A stretch of 64,000 nt of DNA from Armigeres subalbatus (GCF_024139115.2 NC_085140.1:315645259-315709258); one strand, 5' to 3'. Shown: positions 29,785 to 40,816, counted from the stretch's first letter. Made by a program: numbers and translations. Notes: generated by a model from the letters alone, not told the origin.

Positions 29785-31385
29785 ATCGCAGAAAAAAATT
29801 ACCCAAATTTGGGTAGTTTTCCCTTTCTTTCCCATGATTGCTATCAAAACTAGAGCAAGATGCAAACACCTCACCGAGGGTGCTCAGCCCAATAACCCAA
29901 ATTTGAGTAAATTCAATATTCTCTATTTTGGGTTGATCAAGGTCCGCTTTGGATAAGAGATTGGATCGCAGCAATCGACGGGCGCGGTTGGCTCCAATAG
30001 TTTTTCCTGTCACAAATATTGCAATTTTCTTTAATATTAAAAAAAATAATCTAGATACGCGCTTACAGTTCGGTTTAAACAAAACATAGCGATAGTGTAT
30101 GGTATTTTAGACAGTTAAAACAAGCCTCCGTTCAGCTTGGCGCCGTCGGGCGGTGATGGTGGGTGGTCTCGGTAGATTCTGCTAAGGAGGGGGACCGAAT
30201 GGCGGGCCCTAGTGGAAAAGTGTTTTAATTGAATAATTACTACGAAGGATGAATAGGTGACTGTAGTTCTTATTATTACACGAGTGAGTTGTCGTTGCTG
30301 GTGCTATGGATGTGGTGGCTCTCTCACCAAAACATTAGCCGTCCTTTTGAAGGATGTAAAAATCATCGGAAGTCGGTTTGCATTTGGTGAGATCAACCCA
30401 ATATTATTTTTTCTCTTTGCTATACTTTTTAACCGTCGTATCCTTGGTCTTATCTTTGCTTATCTATTGATCCTTTTTTCTCAAAAATCTTTTACTGAAT
30501 GGCTACGGTACTTCATAGTTAAGCTGACTTTCGCTACAGACTTTGCGTTTGCGCAATGCGCCTTGTGTGCGGTTTCCATCATTGTATTTTTTTCTAACAC
30601 CATTTTCGTATAATCATCACAGGCTATTGCGATTTTTATAAATGTTCGTAATAATTCACTTATTGTTTCTACTGATGTTTGTTATTATTTGCTTTCATAT
30701 TCAAGACGTCATGTATTTATGATCAATAACGTTTGAGGCCAAATCTGTTTTTTATTTTTTTTTTCAGTTGACTTATTTTATAATAATTTTCTCATTATTG
30801 ACGTGAGCAATCTCCAATCCTTTCCTCTCTTTCTTTCATTGCTATATAACATTTTAAAATTTAAAACTAAATACGTCAGGGCATCGTTTGCTGCTATTGC
30901 CGCGGATATTGTGGGAATCCCAGATATCCGGTTCACGCTTTAGTTAGCAACGGTGGCTCTTCTCGACCTTCTATTCCCTGAGTAGTTAGTACGAATAAGG
31001 GCGTCCTTGTGAAGTTTTGCTGTACCTGTTATGAACAACTAGTACATCCCATTCCCTACACTTCCTGAAGAAAATTTCTGTGAATCCTTTTTGTAGTGCT
31101 AGTCTTCATAACAATAAGGGCACCATTACGGAGCATGAGATATGATCAAATTATTCGTAGTACTACTTGATCAACGCCCCCGGCTGGGTGAGGGATAGAG
31201 GATGACACACACACATCAAGGTCCGCTTTGGATAAATTAAACTCAGCTTTGGGTAAATTGTTTACATGGGATTAAAGGCAAACTACCTAGTGCCAGAAAG
31301 GTCATTTTACTCAAATTTGGGTTATTGGCCCAAACCACGGTTTTGAGTGCAAACAACCCACTTTTGGGTAGTTTTGGTTTTCAGT
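29785..31385. mobile_element. ACCCAAATTTGGGT MITE split by a retroposed segment
   Basis: The left part (29785-29956) has TTACCCAAATTTGGGTAGTT and AACCCAAATTTGAGTAAATT. The right part (31215-31385) has TTTACTCAAATTTGGGTTAT and CCACTTTTGGGTAGTTTTGG. Together they form one MITE with inverted ends. The left terminus is eroded. Confidence 0.6.
29957..31214 (+). mobile_element. retroposed 1.26-kb segment, 21-bp target duplication, CA tail
   Basis: The segment is flanked by a 21-bp direct repeat ending TCAAGGTCCGCTTTGGATAA (29936-29956 and 31215-31235) and ends in GATGACACACACAC. A long duplication plus a simple tail is the signature of target-primed reverse transcription, so this is a 5'-truncated non-LTR element or other retrocopy on the plus strand. 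I recognise no reverse transcriptase. A hydrophobic 118-codon frame (30257-30613) has no known relative and may be noncoding. Confidence 0.7.
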
Positions 31386-32135
31386 GTGGGTGAATACTAT
31401 CACTTGAAAGACAGTGACAGGAAATTTGTCCCGAATGATCTTCAGCTTCAGCCCGCTGTTGGCCAACCGAGTTTGCTAAGCTACTCCTGCTTTGTCGTTC
31501 TGACTGAAAGGCACCGTCATAGGCGAAGAGGAGCAGAGAAAAATACAAAACAAAAGAATCACACTCAGCAGGCATTGTTGATAAATTGCACCACTGCTGC
31601 TGCCGCAGCACCATGTTTTCGGCTTCAGGCGAGTTGTTCGTGGATGACAGCCGTTTCATGGGGGTGGTTTTTTTATATCATGTTTTTATTTTCTTCCTGC
31701 TTTGAAATCAGCCTCCCATTCCCGTAGAGACAGAAAAATAAACAACAGAACTCACATCACCCACAGCGCCGCGAAGATGAAATTTACCACAGCAAAATGT
31801 ACACATTCACCCAGAAAATTGAAAAAAATCACCACGCGTTTAAATGGGCCACTCACAGTCATACGGTAAGGCGCGAACTGAGCAGCGTGTCAGAGCGACT
31901 TGTGAGTGGCTGAATGCGAAATTGAACGGTCGGTGTTGGAAATGATTTTGCGGCTGCACCCAGTCGCACTCACCGCGGCGGCGATGAAGGCGACTGCAGA
32001 TTTTACTGAGATCCATGTTTTTCACTGCATTGACTGTGAAATATTTCTACCCTGTATGCGGGCATGAAGCTTTGGGTATAGTTTAGATCCGACGATCACG
32101 CGTTGGTTGGCTTTCATCTTACTGTGCCTATGGCT
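31386..32135. other. no gene recognised
   Basis: Moderately GC-rich, with short repeats of CTGCTGCTGCCGC (31590-31605). No partner elsewhere in the window. It could be single-copy host sequence. Confidence 0.35.
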
Positions 32136-32219
32136 AATCCACAGACAAACAGACGTAACTTCTAGAACAATTTGTTTCAAAATCCATCGCCCAGTAATTT
32201 TATCATCACCTAATGCAAC

Positions 32220-32611
32220 GTACACACCAGTCAAGCAGTTTGACGAACATTGACTCCGCCCCAAAGAAAACGCTTCGGTTGCTGCTTTGTTTGAACGTGT
32301 GTGAAGTTGTTCGAACAACCATTTAACAGTTGGCGGTTCGGTTAGAAAAAATTAAAACGGTTTGATTTTGGTTTGAGTTGTCGGGGATGGAGTCAAGGTT
32401 CGCCGAACATGTTTGTGCATTTATAGTAAAGTTGCACAAACCACCATATATTTTTTGATGGTTGGTGCTCAAGTTGGCGCTTCGGTCGTTCGTGTGTGAT
32501 ATTGTTGGTAGAATAAATTGATTGTTCGTGTCGCTGTTCGTGAAACTTGATGGATGTTTGAATAAACGAGAGGTGGAGTCAATGTTGGTCAAACTGCTTG
32601 ACCGTGTGTAC
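32220..32611. mobile_element. ~390-bp MITE, TIR GTACACACCAGTCAAGCAG
   Basis: The left arm GTACACACCAGTCAAGCAGT continues through TTGACGAACATTGACTCC. The right arm is its inverse (GGAGTCAATGTTGGTCAAAC, ending GTGTGTAC). The interior has further TTGTTCGAACAA and GGTTCGG inverted motifs. Target duplication not resolved. Confidence 0.7.
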
Positions 32612-32671
32612 GTTCCATAACGTGCATGTTGTACGAAACAACTTTTAATACGACAATGTCAACAGAAGGCG

Positions 32672-32900
32672 CTAGTGTGAGATGTCAAATACAAAGGTAT
32701 ACGATGCGCGCGCCCCTGAATGGGAAACTCGCAAGCAGTTGAATTTAAAACGACCGTTGAACTCATTGTCGATGGGAATTTGCGAAAGGACTATCTGCAC
32801 AACGCGCGGAACTCCGAAAACAACAATTCCGGACAGTACATAAAAAGTGAGTAAAGGTATGAAATTCAAGAAACATCAACAACTAGCACCATAGCAACAC
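32672..32900 (+). other. unassigned GC-richer stretch with a donor-like GTGAGT
   Basis: GGACAGTACATAAAAAGTGAGT near 32832-32853 holds a good splice-donor phrase after a region without repeats. No acceptor or frame could be linked to it. Confidence 0.2.
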
Positions 32901-33029
32901 TGATATATGTTGACCAAGGCACTGCGCTGCTTCAAACATTAGACGCAAAGACACATGACGCGAAGCGTTGAAAGCCAAAGCGTCATGGCTGTCACTGATT
33001 CGAGTAGACGGTTCAACATATGGTGCTAG

Positions 33030-33282
33030 CACAGACAAACAGACATAACATTCGTGAAATTTCCATCGTTCACTGATTTACTGGTCGATTCAAATAATCA
33101 TTAGTTGACCGATCGCTCACTGGTGGCGCGCGCATCGGATTTGCTCGAGTTTGACGTTTGTTCACTACGGCCATCTGGTTCGTGATTTGCCTAACTAACT
33201 GAAATCAACAGATGTCGTTAGTGTTTGAACGACGATGAAATTGATGAGTGAATGTTCAATGTGTTATGTCTGTTTGTCTGTG
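33030..33282. mobile_element. 253-bp MITE, TIR CACAGACAAACAGACATAAC, duplication GTGCTAG
   Basis: Perfect ~20-bp TIRs and a 7-bp direct repeat, GTGCTAG, at 33023-33029 and 33283-33289. The same termini with ACGTAAC occur at 26192, 32140 and 33343, so the family was active here more than once. Confidence 0.88.
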
Positions 33283-33362
33283 GTGCTAGTGTTTCAGCAT
33301 TCATTGAAGACGATATTTTTTCAAACAATTTCCACAAAGAGTTACGTCTGTTTGTCTGTGAT

Positions 33363-33600
33363 ACGGTTTTCATCTTCTTCAAACAAAGCCTTCGAAGCTC
33401 CAAGAAGTTGATGTTTATATCGGTCTTCGAAAGTACTTTTTGGTATCTCAAAACGTTTAGCAGCAACCCGGAGAGGGATGCCTTCAATTACCATTAAAAC
33501 AGCTTTCCGGACATTTTCTTGAAAATGCTTAGTTCCAGCTGTTTTTTTGCGCTTAGTTCCAGCTGTTTCCTGGTGCGTTTTTATATTTCAAACTATCAGA
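33363..33600 (-). pseudogene. psq-type HTH N-terminus of the pogo-like transposase
   Basis: The minus-strand frame without an early ATG reads TAGTKHFQENVRKAVLMVIE, then GIPLRVAAKRFEIPKSTFED and KALFEEDENR, where a CACAGAC-type MITE cuts it. The helix-turn-helix pattern (PLR.AA..F.IPKST) is the Pipsqueak-type domain at the N terminus of pogo/Tigger transposases. The right pogo-like copy starts exactly where this one stops, and both junctions carry ACCGTAT. Confidence 0.7.
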
Positions 33601-33810
33601 AAACTTTACTACATATACCTGTTTGGCCATTTAAATAGATTTAGGTGACTTTATGACACTTTAACTTTAGCGAAGTAAATACAGTAGACGTTCGATAACT
33701 GTAAGTCATTTAACTGCAATGCTTTTTAACTGCAATTCGATAGTTGCAACAGTTTTGCAGTCAGACTAAATGACGCTGCATTGTGCTGTACATTTAGGCT
33801 TTGGTCTGAT

Positions 33811-34027
33811 TCGCGAATTAAAATCAAATTAAGCTTAAAAGTGACAGTTCGGAAATTATGGAATCCCACGCTCATAAGAATGGCTGGTGCTATCCAGCAA
33901 AACCAACAAAACATCTATCAAAAATGATTCAATATCTGTCAAAAGTAATCTTGCTCTGCGGGCAGGGTTATTTGGAAATTATTGAACTGTCATTTTTAAG
34001 TTTAATTTGATTTCAATTCGCGAATCG
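33811..34027. repeat. foldback, 43-bp inverted arms
   Basis: GATTCGCGAATTAAAATCAA at the left pairs with TTGATTTCAATTCGCGAATC at the right, extending to GTGACAGTTC/GAACTGTCAT. The spacer is about 130 bp. Confidence 0.75.
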
Positions 34028-35103
34028 GATGTTATAGAGTTGGAAAATGATAAAACCACGTGGTCATTGTGTTTTGCTTTCAATTATCTATCATTTAAAT
34101 TATTAATCATTTGATTATAGCATGAATAATATCTTCTTATGCAATCAATTTATTTAAGGTCAACTTTCTCTAAGAACCCATTTTTGGCGCCTTCAATTTA
34201 AAAAAATTAAGGTAACAAAATGATATTTTGAACCTGCATCAGGCCAATCTATCAGTCCGGTTTAAACGTGCAGCAGTGTTTGTTTTACATTACAGCACAT
34301 AGTTGTGGACGTCAATGAAGCATTTTCTATTTATTTTTTAATTTCAGCTTGAATAATGTTTCTTTTAATTTCTAATTCGGGAAAAAATCTTACTCTTACG
34401 TATTCAGGATAATAAAAAGACATTGTAGTCGGTTTTTATGCGTAATTCCGGAATTCGCGTAAAAACCGTTTAAAAACTACACACGTAAAAAGCAACCCTA
34501 GTGTACAAATATTATTTTATTCATCGTCGTTCCAAATCCGTAGCATGAAATATACCATTGTTCCAAATCTATGAACAGCGATTTTTTAGTGTTTAAATAC
34601 CAATGTAAACACTAATCTAACAATCAATCTCAATCACAATAAAAGCGTAACTGTATTGTAAGTCCATAAAAGCCAGGGCATTTATATTCAATTCCAACAG
34701 TAACTTCTGAGTAATGCTTGTCGCCGATAAATGAAATATTTCTCGTCGTAAGAAATTGTGTCTGCGAGGAATCGACACTAGAAGCATCCTCCTTCCCACG
34801 TCTGCAACTCTTGATCTCATAAACTACCTACCTTTACTGTTCTCAAAAACTTCCATTCCACTGGTACTCTTTTATCCGACAATGCTGAATCAGTTGGAAC
34901 GCGCATCAACATCGGATCATCATCCTCAAAAGACCTCTTACGGTATCCATATCTCTGCTACTCTTCATCCAGCGAAGCAACGTTTATTGGAGATATCTCC
35001 ATGTTCCATTTGAATTCCTTTTGCCGTTTGGGAAATGGAAACGCTACATTAATTTAAATAGTACCATTAATACATAGCAGTTTTGTCTGAATTCATAAAT
35101 AAC

Positions 35104-35300
35104 TTACGCTTGCCAGATCCTGCTGCTAGAGTGTAAGTTTGAAACACAAAATGTCTTCCATGTTCGCATTTCTCTACGCAAACTTTTTATCCCACTCTCG
35201 ACGGCAGATGAATCCTTTGGAAACCGATGGAAGTGAAGATCCGGATGGGATACGTCACTGCGTCCGTAATTAATGGTACTTTGCATTTCATTTTTTGGAA
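35104..35300 (-). pseudogene. THAP-domain relic
   Basis: Joining two frames on the minus strand gives MKCKVP followed by NYGRSDVSHPDLHFHRFPKD and then IKSLRREMRTWK, ending CVSNLHS. This follows the THAP zinc finger layout (C..C, then H-rich FHRFPKD, then a terminal C..H), but the second cysteine and the spacing of the last pair are lost, and there is a frameshift near the start. THAP domains bind DNA in P-element transposases and many host proteins. Its position inside a TA-flanked TIR element suggests capture or an older nested insertion. Confidence 0.5.
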
Positions 35301-36131
35301 AGATAGCAAAAGTTTTTTGCTACTTTTCACTTTTGGTGCAAACAAAACTAATGTTATTGACAGTTCAATAATCACCGATACCTAAGCAACTTTACGGCCA
35401 AATCTAGAAACATAGTGCCCTCTCTTGTATCGTTACTGAACGACAATATTTATTTACCGATGTATGTCAAATCGACTAATCACAACTGGCCTTTTTGACA
35501 GACAAATGGTTTCAAAAAAGGACAACTAGATGTCTTATCTCATCTTAGGTTGCAGCTATCGAACGGCATTCGTTAACTGAAAAGTAAACATGTTGCAGTT
35601 ATCGAACGGCTAATGTAATGGAGTTATTAATTACTTGTTATTCTCAAAACGTTCTAGATGGTTGAATACATTCCACTATAAAGAGCTTAAAATATTTTTT
35701 TCTGATTTGCTACAACCATTTTTCATTCAGAGCTACATTGAAGCTTTTATAAAAATTCGTATCTTTTATCGTGTAGAATTCCTCTGGTGCCTTTCGATGG
35801 GATGGTAATCACCTCGACCGTCGACAGATTCGAGAAAATAATCTCTGATATTAGAAACATTTCAGATAATCACCTATTGAATACGATACCACCCGTTTTA
35901 GGCATAAACCTTTGTTCTAAAGTTGACTGCCGATGATCACTATCTAATTATCAAGTTTCAATGGTGAAGATTATGTGTGCCATATCGAGCTGTTAATGGT
36001 GGAGACGCAAATCCATAATTGACTGAATTGGTTGTCCCGCTGACCTGGTACTCTTACATTTTGCATACTCTTCGATTCGTTGAGCAGTTTGGTGATGGTA
36101 GTCTATCAAGTATCTCTGTTTCTCGTTTCAG

Positions 36132-36302
36132 TGAATGGCGGATGGAGTCAATGGAGTGCCTGGTTGGAGTGCCGCTGTCCGGGGAAGCCTGCTCAAGGAA
36201 GAAAACGAACGCGTACTTGCAGCGATCCGATTCCGCTATACGGTGGCTCACCCTGTATTGGACCAAACCAACAAAAGACGTTGGATTGTGATACGTGTCC
36301 AG
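36132..36302 (+). CDS. host-gene exon encoding a thrombospondin type-1 repeat
   Basis: After a strong acceptor (TCTCTGTTTCTCGTTTCAG ending at 36131) comes a frame reading NGGWSQWSAWLECRCPGK, then GRKRTRTCSDPIPLYGG and KTLDCDTCP. The WSQWSAW tryptophans, the RKRTR strand and six cysteines are those of a TSP1 repeat, an extracellular module stabilised by disulfides and often O-fucosylated or C-mannosylated. A donor CAG/GTAGAT follows. The exon is 171 bp with phase 1 at both ends, the usual symmetric TSP1 exon. An alternative is read-through to GTAAGT at 36421, adding about 39 residues. Other exons and the gene identity are not in view; unc-5, semaphorin-5 and ADAMTS-like proteins are possible homes. 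Confidence 0.65.
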
Positions 36303-36959
36303 GTAGATTAGAGCTAGAGGAAAATCTACTGAGTTGCTTAACTTATGAGGGGTTTTATTTATATTTTCCAGAAGATACCCAAATTATAACACCTAATGGT
36401 TTCGAAGATAACACATTTGGTAAGTAGTATGATGCATACAGATTTTTATCGAAATATATAATGCTGCTATCTCTCCCAAAGTTCGCTAAGGAACACTTGA
36501 TTCCAGAGTACAATAAAATAATAGAAATCATAAGAACTGTGCAAAATTGAGCACAATTTTGTGAAAAATTTTCAGAAAAGTTATAATTGCGTTTGTCCAT
36601 TCTCCGCAAAATATTTTCCTTATTTCATCTTAGCAACGATTCGTTATTTTGACTGAGATAGTGACGAAAAATAAGTTTGCAAAAATAAAATATAAATTTG
36701 TTATGCGTAATTTTAATAATTTAAAAGGTAAAAAAATTTTATCCTCTTGCATAATCTTTAAAATTAAATAATGGAAGAGCCGATATTACGGTTTCGTCAA
36801 TTCTTACCACATTTAAAAAGTTTCAAACTAACAAATGAAAATTCTAAAAATTTTGCATCCAATTTTACGCCTGACAACGAAAATCACTTTTCGCCTTTGA
36901 AACGAGGAGACAATGTCTTTTTACGTCGGGTTAAATTTTAATCTTTTCACATCACTTAG
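36303..36959 (+). other. intron carrying a 190-bp sequence repeated at 62.3 kb
   Basis: GT...AG bounded, AT-rich. Positions 36563-36753 are nearly identical to 62247-62437. No TIR or tail is visible at the ends of the shared part. Confidence 0.5.
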
Positions 36960-37195
36960 CTGCCTCTGCAGTGGACAAAGGTTGGAACGCAGGATCGCTA
37001 AGAAATGGGAGAAGGTGGCTAACAAGAAGAACTCTCCATAGGCAACATCACCAGCACCGTCCCCAACATCATGGTCGTTTTCATGTGCGGAATTTAGAAA
37101 ATTGGTTCTGCACCTTCATCAGCAAGCATGGAATAATAAATTCCTCAACCTGTAAGGGGATCTATAGAAATCACTTCCCTTCCCTGTTCAGATAA
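36960..37195 (+). CDS. possible terminal exon of the TSP1 gene
   Basis: The acceptor CACATCACTTAG ends at 36959. Continuing in phase 1 from 36302 gives a 78-residue basic, histidine-rich tail (SAVDKGWNAGSLRNGRRWL, then HRQHHQHRPQHHGRFH) to a TAA at 37195. If splicing is from 36420, the frame is instead CLCSGQRLERRIAKKWEKVA with a stop at 37041. Both are formally possible, and an unrelated exon is not excluded. The poly(A) signal at 37135 falls inside the longer version. Confidence 0.3.
37135..37140 (+). terminator. AATAAA poly(A) signal candidate
   Basis: A canonical hexamer 94 bp after the shorter possible stop codon (37041). By itself it has little specificity in AT-rich DNA. Confidence 0.3.
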
Positions 37196-37352
37196 AGGGT
37201 GACGAGGCGTAAAATTCTTACCAACTGAAAGAAGGAAAAAGATTGAGTGCGAGCGACGAATTTTTCCGCTATCGTCATTATTCTGCTCCAGAAAAAACGT
37301 CAGAAGAATGAAGGCGTTCATGCCAAGATCGGTTATTCAATACGTAACTACT

Positions 37353-38313
37353 NNNNNNNNNNNNNNNNNNNNNNNNNNNNNNNNNNNNNNNNNNNNNNNN
37401 NNNNNNNNNNNNNNNNNNNNNNNNNNNNNNNNNNNNNNNNNNNNNNNNNNNNNNNNNNNNNNNNNNNNNNNNNNNNNNNNNNNNNNNNNNNNNNNNNNNN
37501 NNNNNNNNNNNNNNNNNNNNNNNNNNNNNNNNNNNNNNNNNNNNNNNNNNNNNNNNNNNNNNNNNNNNNNNNNNNNNNNNNNNNNNNNNNNNNNNNNNNN
37601 NNNNNNNNNNNNNNNNNNNNNNNNNNNNNNNNNNNNNNNNNNNNNNNNNNNNNNNNNNNNNNNNNNNNNNNNNNNNNNNNNNNNNNNNNNNNNNNNNNNN
37701 NNNNNNNNNNNNNNNNNNNNNNNNNNNNNNNNNNNNNNNNNNNNNNNNNNNNNNNNNNNNNNNNNNNNNNNNNNNNNNNNNNNNNNNNNNNNNNNNNNNN
37801 NNNNNNNNNNNNNNNNNNNNNNNNNNNNNNNNNNNNNNNNNNNNNNNNNNNNNNNNNNNNNNNNNNNNNNNNNNNNNNNNNNNNNNNNNNNNNNNNNNNN
37901 NNNNNNNNNNNNNNNNNNNNNNNNNNNNNNNNNNNNNNNNNNNNNNNNNNNNNNNNNNNNNNNNNNNNNNNNNNNNNNNNNNNNNNNNNNNNNNNNNNNN
38001 NNNNNNNNNNNNNNNNNNNNNNNNNNNNNNNNNNNNNNNNNNNNNNNNNNNNNNNNNNNNNNNNNNNNNNNNNNNNNNNNNNNNNNNNNNNNNNNNNNNN
38101 NNNNNNNNNNNNNNNNNNNNNNNNNNNNNNNNNNNNNNNNNNNNNNNNNNNNNNNNNNNNNNNNNNNNNNNNNNNNNNNNNNNNNNNNNNNNNNNNNNNN
38201 NNNNNNNNNNNNNNNNNNNNNNNNNNNNNNNNNNNNNNNNNNNNNNNNNNNNNNNNNNNNNNNNNNNNNNNNNNNNNNNNNNNNNNNNNNNNNNNNNNNN
38301 NNNNNNNNNNNNN
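37353..38313. other. assembly gap (961 N)
   Basis: Unsequenced bases just downstream of the TSP1 gene exon. More of that gene may lie here. No reading frame across the gap can be trusted. Confidence 0.99.
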
Positions 38314-38552
38314 CTAGAAGCGATGTCAGTTTAAATCAGTTTTATCTCTATGGTAAAAATTTTGTTGAAGATGTAGTTCTAAATTTTGTAGATTTTTGTA
38401 TTTTCAATGTGTTGTTTCTATATTCATGTTAAATTATAATTGTGTGTTTTTTCTGAATTGGTTGAAATGTTCAATGTAGCGAAATTAATTTTAAGCATTT
38501 CAATAAGACCATATAGGTCAGTTGAAAATAAATCAAATAAATAATATCATCA

Positions 38553-38690
38553 TAATGTCTAGACCAACGTTTGAAAAGAGAAGCTGATTCTATTTTCTGA
38601 TTCTTCGTCCATATACAGTTTTATATGTAGACGAAGAATCAGAAAAATAAATTTTGGCTGTTACGCCCTTTTCAAATGTTGGTCTAGACA
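38553..38690. mobile_element. 138-bp MITE with internal hairpin, TIR ATGTCTAGACCAAC
   Basis: ATGTCTAGACCAACGTTTGA at the left and its inverse ending GGTCTAGACAT at the right. The centre is a hairpin CTGATTCTTCGTC...GACGAAGAATCAG. Parts of a second copy flank the SINE at 57495-57536 and 61996-62045. Confidence 0.75.
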
Positions 38691-38699
38691 TATTCATAC

Positions 38700-40240
38700 A
38701 TTCATATTAATTTTCACTTATCAAAACTAGCAGTTACTGAAGAATTGCTGGAAAAACGCTGAAAACTACGTTTTTCCAGGCCGATAATCGTTTTCATGAA
38801 CGCATACTAACGTTCGAACGTTCGGATCAAACACATACACACTCACTTGATTTTCACTTGATCTTTTCCCATTGTTTCCTTGATTGTATCACTCCAAAAC
38901 ATATTCGCTAACTGAGTTTCATTTTCTTCAATCTTGACTACCAATTAATTCACTTCACGCCCAAAACTGTCGAAAACAGCTTCCAAAAATCTAAGTGAGA
39001 GACAAATTTGACGACCGTATTGTGAATGCAAAATTACGGAAGACTCAAATTTACTAGCGCAATAAGTGAAATGGTGAGTACAAAGCTGATGCAACTTCAT
39101 TCAATCCGAACAATACAACGTATACGCCAGCCAACACGCAAACAAAGATGTGCATGCAAGCAAATAATCATCTATTCAGCGTTGCCAGATTTATATAAAA
39201 CCAAAATAAATATTTAAACATGTTATGTAAGCTTCTATTACATTCTAAGTGGTGTATACAATTTTTTAAATCGATAAATACCCATATATTTGATACATTA
39301 TGAACATGTCTTATGATAAAAAAAAATCTGTCAAGTTTGGCAACATTATCATCAGCTGGTCATCTTTACCACATTTCCACCACCCAGTTGTAAACAACAT
39401 TTATTTATCGCTGCTGCACTTTCTTCGTATCAATTGATCACTATTACCAACAAGTGATACAGTCATTAATTTCAAAACATGATGGAGTCTTGAGCCAATT
39501 GAAATTGAAAATTATTACATTCAAAACGTTTCAACCGAAATGAGAGCAGGGTCGTTCAATTTTTTTCAGGAGGAAGTCTGAGTAATAGGGTGTGCATAAG
39601 CAAGTAATCAAAAAGTGTGACTGAGGGAGGAGGTAGCTAGAAATCTCAAAAATATTGGACGTCAATTTAAATCATAGCTTTGCAGCAAGGAGAATTCAGC
39701 AGTGTCCCTTTATTTTGTTAATCGAAACGGAATAAAGTACCAGCTGAAAACATTTTTCAGTGCCTTTGATTGCGAGTAAATTAGCTTCATTGGATGGTTT
39801 GTCGATAATTAAACGCAGAACAATTTATTCTCAATTCTGTTTGACTCTCACTGTTCTGACTTTCACAGAGATATTTAATCATTCATTCACTAGTATGATT
39901 GATCCAATGTTGAGTATTCAACCGTAAAAGATGCGTTAATGCATTTCAGCTTGATTACATTGCAAGTTTTATAATGTATCGTTAGTTACCGCTGGACATG
40001 GGTATGCAATTATTATTGAAATTAAATCTCCAGTAGACAACGATTAAGCTCTTTCAATTCTTTGATTTTAATATAACCATTGAGTATGCACAAGGAATGT
40101 TGCAATCAGCACTAGAAAAATCAAGTACCAAACCCACTTTCCGAACGCCACTTGTTGGACAAGTGAAACGAGTTCAACATCGGTGAGGGTTGCAAATTCA
40201 AATCCTCTCCGATATTCATTGGTATGCTAAGGCTAGTCAT
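38700..40240. other. no gene recognised
   Basis: A CGTTCGAACGTTCGG palindrome lies near 38811-38825. Otherwise no supported feature. Confidence 0.4.
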
Positions 40241-40680
40241 TCACCACACTTCACAGCACGTGCATCGACTTGGGTACATTAATCCCCATCGCGCACAACT
40301 CCTTTCATCCCGAAGTGTCCTATCAAGATGATGAATTCTGCTATTCGGGTTCAAGAAAAGAAACCAGAAAACACATTCTTCGACAAATTCAGCACGAACC
40401 TTTCCGCAAAGCACCATGATGGTATGATGCTGTCCCACCAAATTTTCACCCAAGAAGGAAATCCTTGCCTTGGAATATTGACCTCGGTGGTGGGGTTCGA
40501 AACGCGTACAAAAATGTCTATTAGATTGCAAATCAGGTTAAGAATTGCATTCATATGCAACTCTGACCCTCGCAGCACTTGTTGCACAGACCTACATTCC
40601 TTCAATATTCTTTGGTGAGTGTAGAAAAGCTTAGGGTCCGTTGCTTGCACTCGGACTGGGTAAGCGCTGTGGGCGCTAGT
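40241..40680 (-). other. unrecognised GC-richer block, possible coding relic
   Basis: Two minus-strand frames (40650-40351 and 40531-40241) are open for about 100 codons each, one reading KLFYTHQRILKECRSVQQVL and LRGSELHMNAILNLIC. Neither matches a family I know, and neither has clear splice sites. A frameshifted gene remnant is possible; chance is as likely. Confidence 0.2.
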
Positions 40681-40816
40681 TCCAATCTAGGTTATCAAAT
40701 TTTTATTGTGTATTAGTGTACATAGGTAGTTAGGTTATATCAAATTTTAAAACAATACACTAGCGCCTCCTGAAGGCCGTCATGATACATTATATTTTAA
40801 AATTAAGTAGAAATAC

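Larger units (their letters stand above)
32138..33362. mobile_element. CACAGAC-TIR element region with nested MITEs
   Basis: A left-facing terminus CACAGACAAACAGACGTAAC (32140-32159) and a right terminus GTTACGTCTGTTTGTCTGTG (33343-33362) enclose 1.2 kb. No target duplication links these two ends, so they may belong to different insertions. The right terminus adjoins ATACGGT, the inverse of ACCGTAT, which also follows the terminus at 26192-26211. Confidence 0.45.
33682..35615. mobile_element. 1.93-kb TA-flanked element with Tigger-like TIRs
   Basis: The left end is CAGTAGACGTTCGATAACTG and the right end the inverse CAGTTATCGAACGGCTAATG. Both continue into repeated TTCGATAGTTGCAAC-type motifs, and TA flanks both sides (33680-33681 and 35616-35617). 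Ends of the CAGT...TCGATAA type are usual for pogo/Tigger. The interior has a foldback (33811-33853 with 33983-34026) and a THAP relic but no recognisable DDE transposase. Confidence 0.65.

Noticed and set aside
29723..30082. Overlapping frames on both strands near 29.8 kb
   Set aside because: They cross the MITE/retroposon junction at 29956, so they cannot be an old conserved gene.
30257..30613. 118-codon hydrophobic frame in the retroposed segment
   Set aside because: Low-complexity hydrophobic translation with no family match; a by-product of a T-rich stretch.
37247..38432. Two open frames of over 350 codons
   Set aside because: They consist almost wholly of the 961-N gap.
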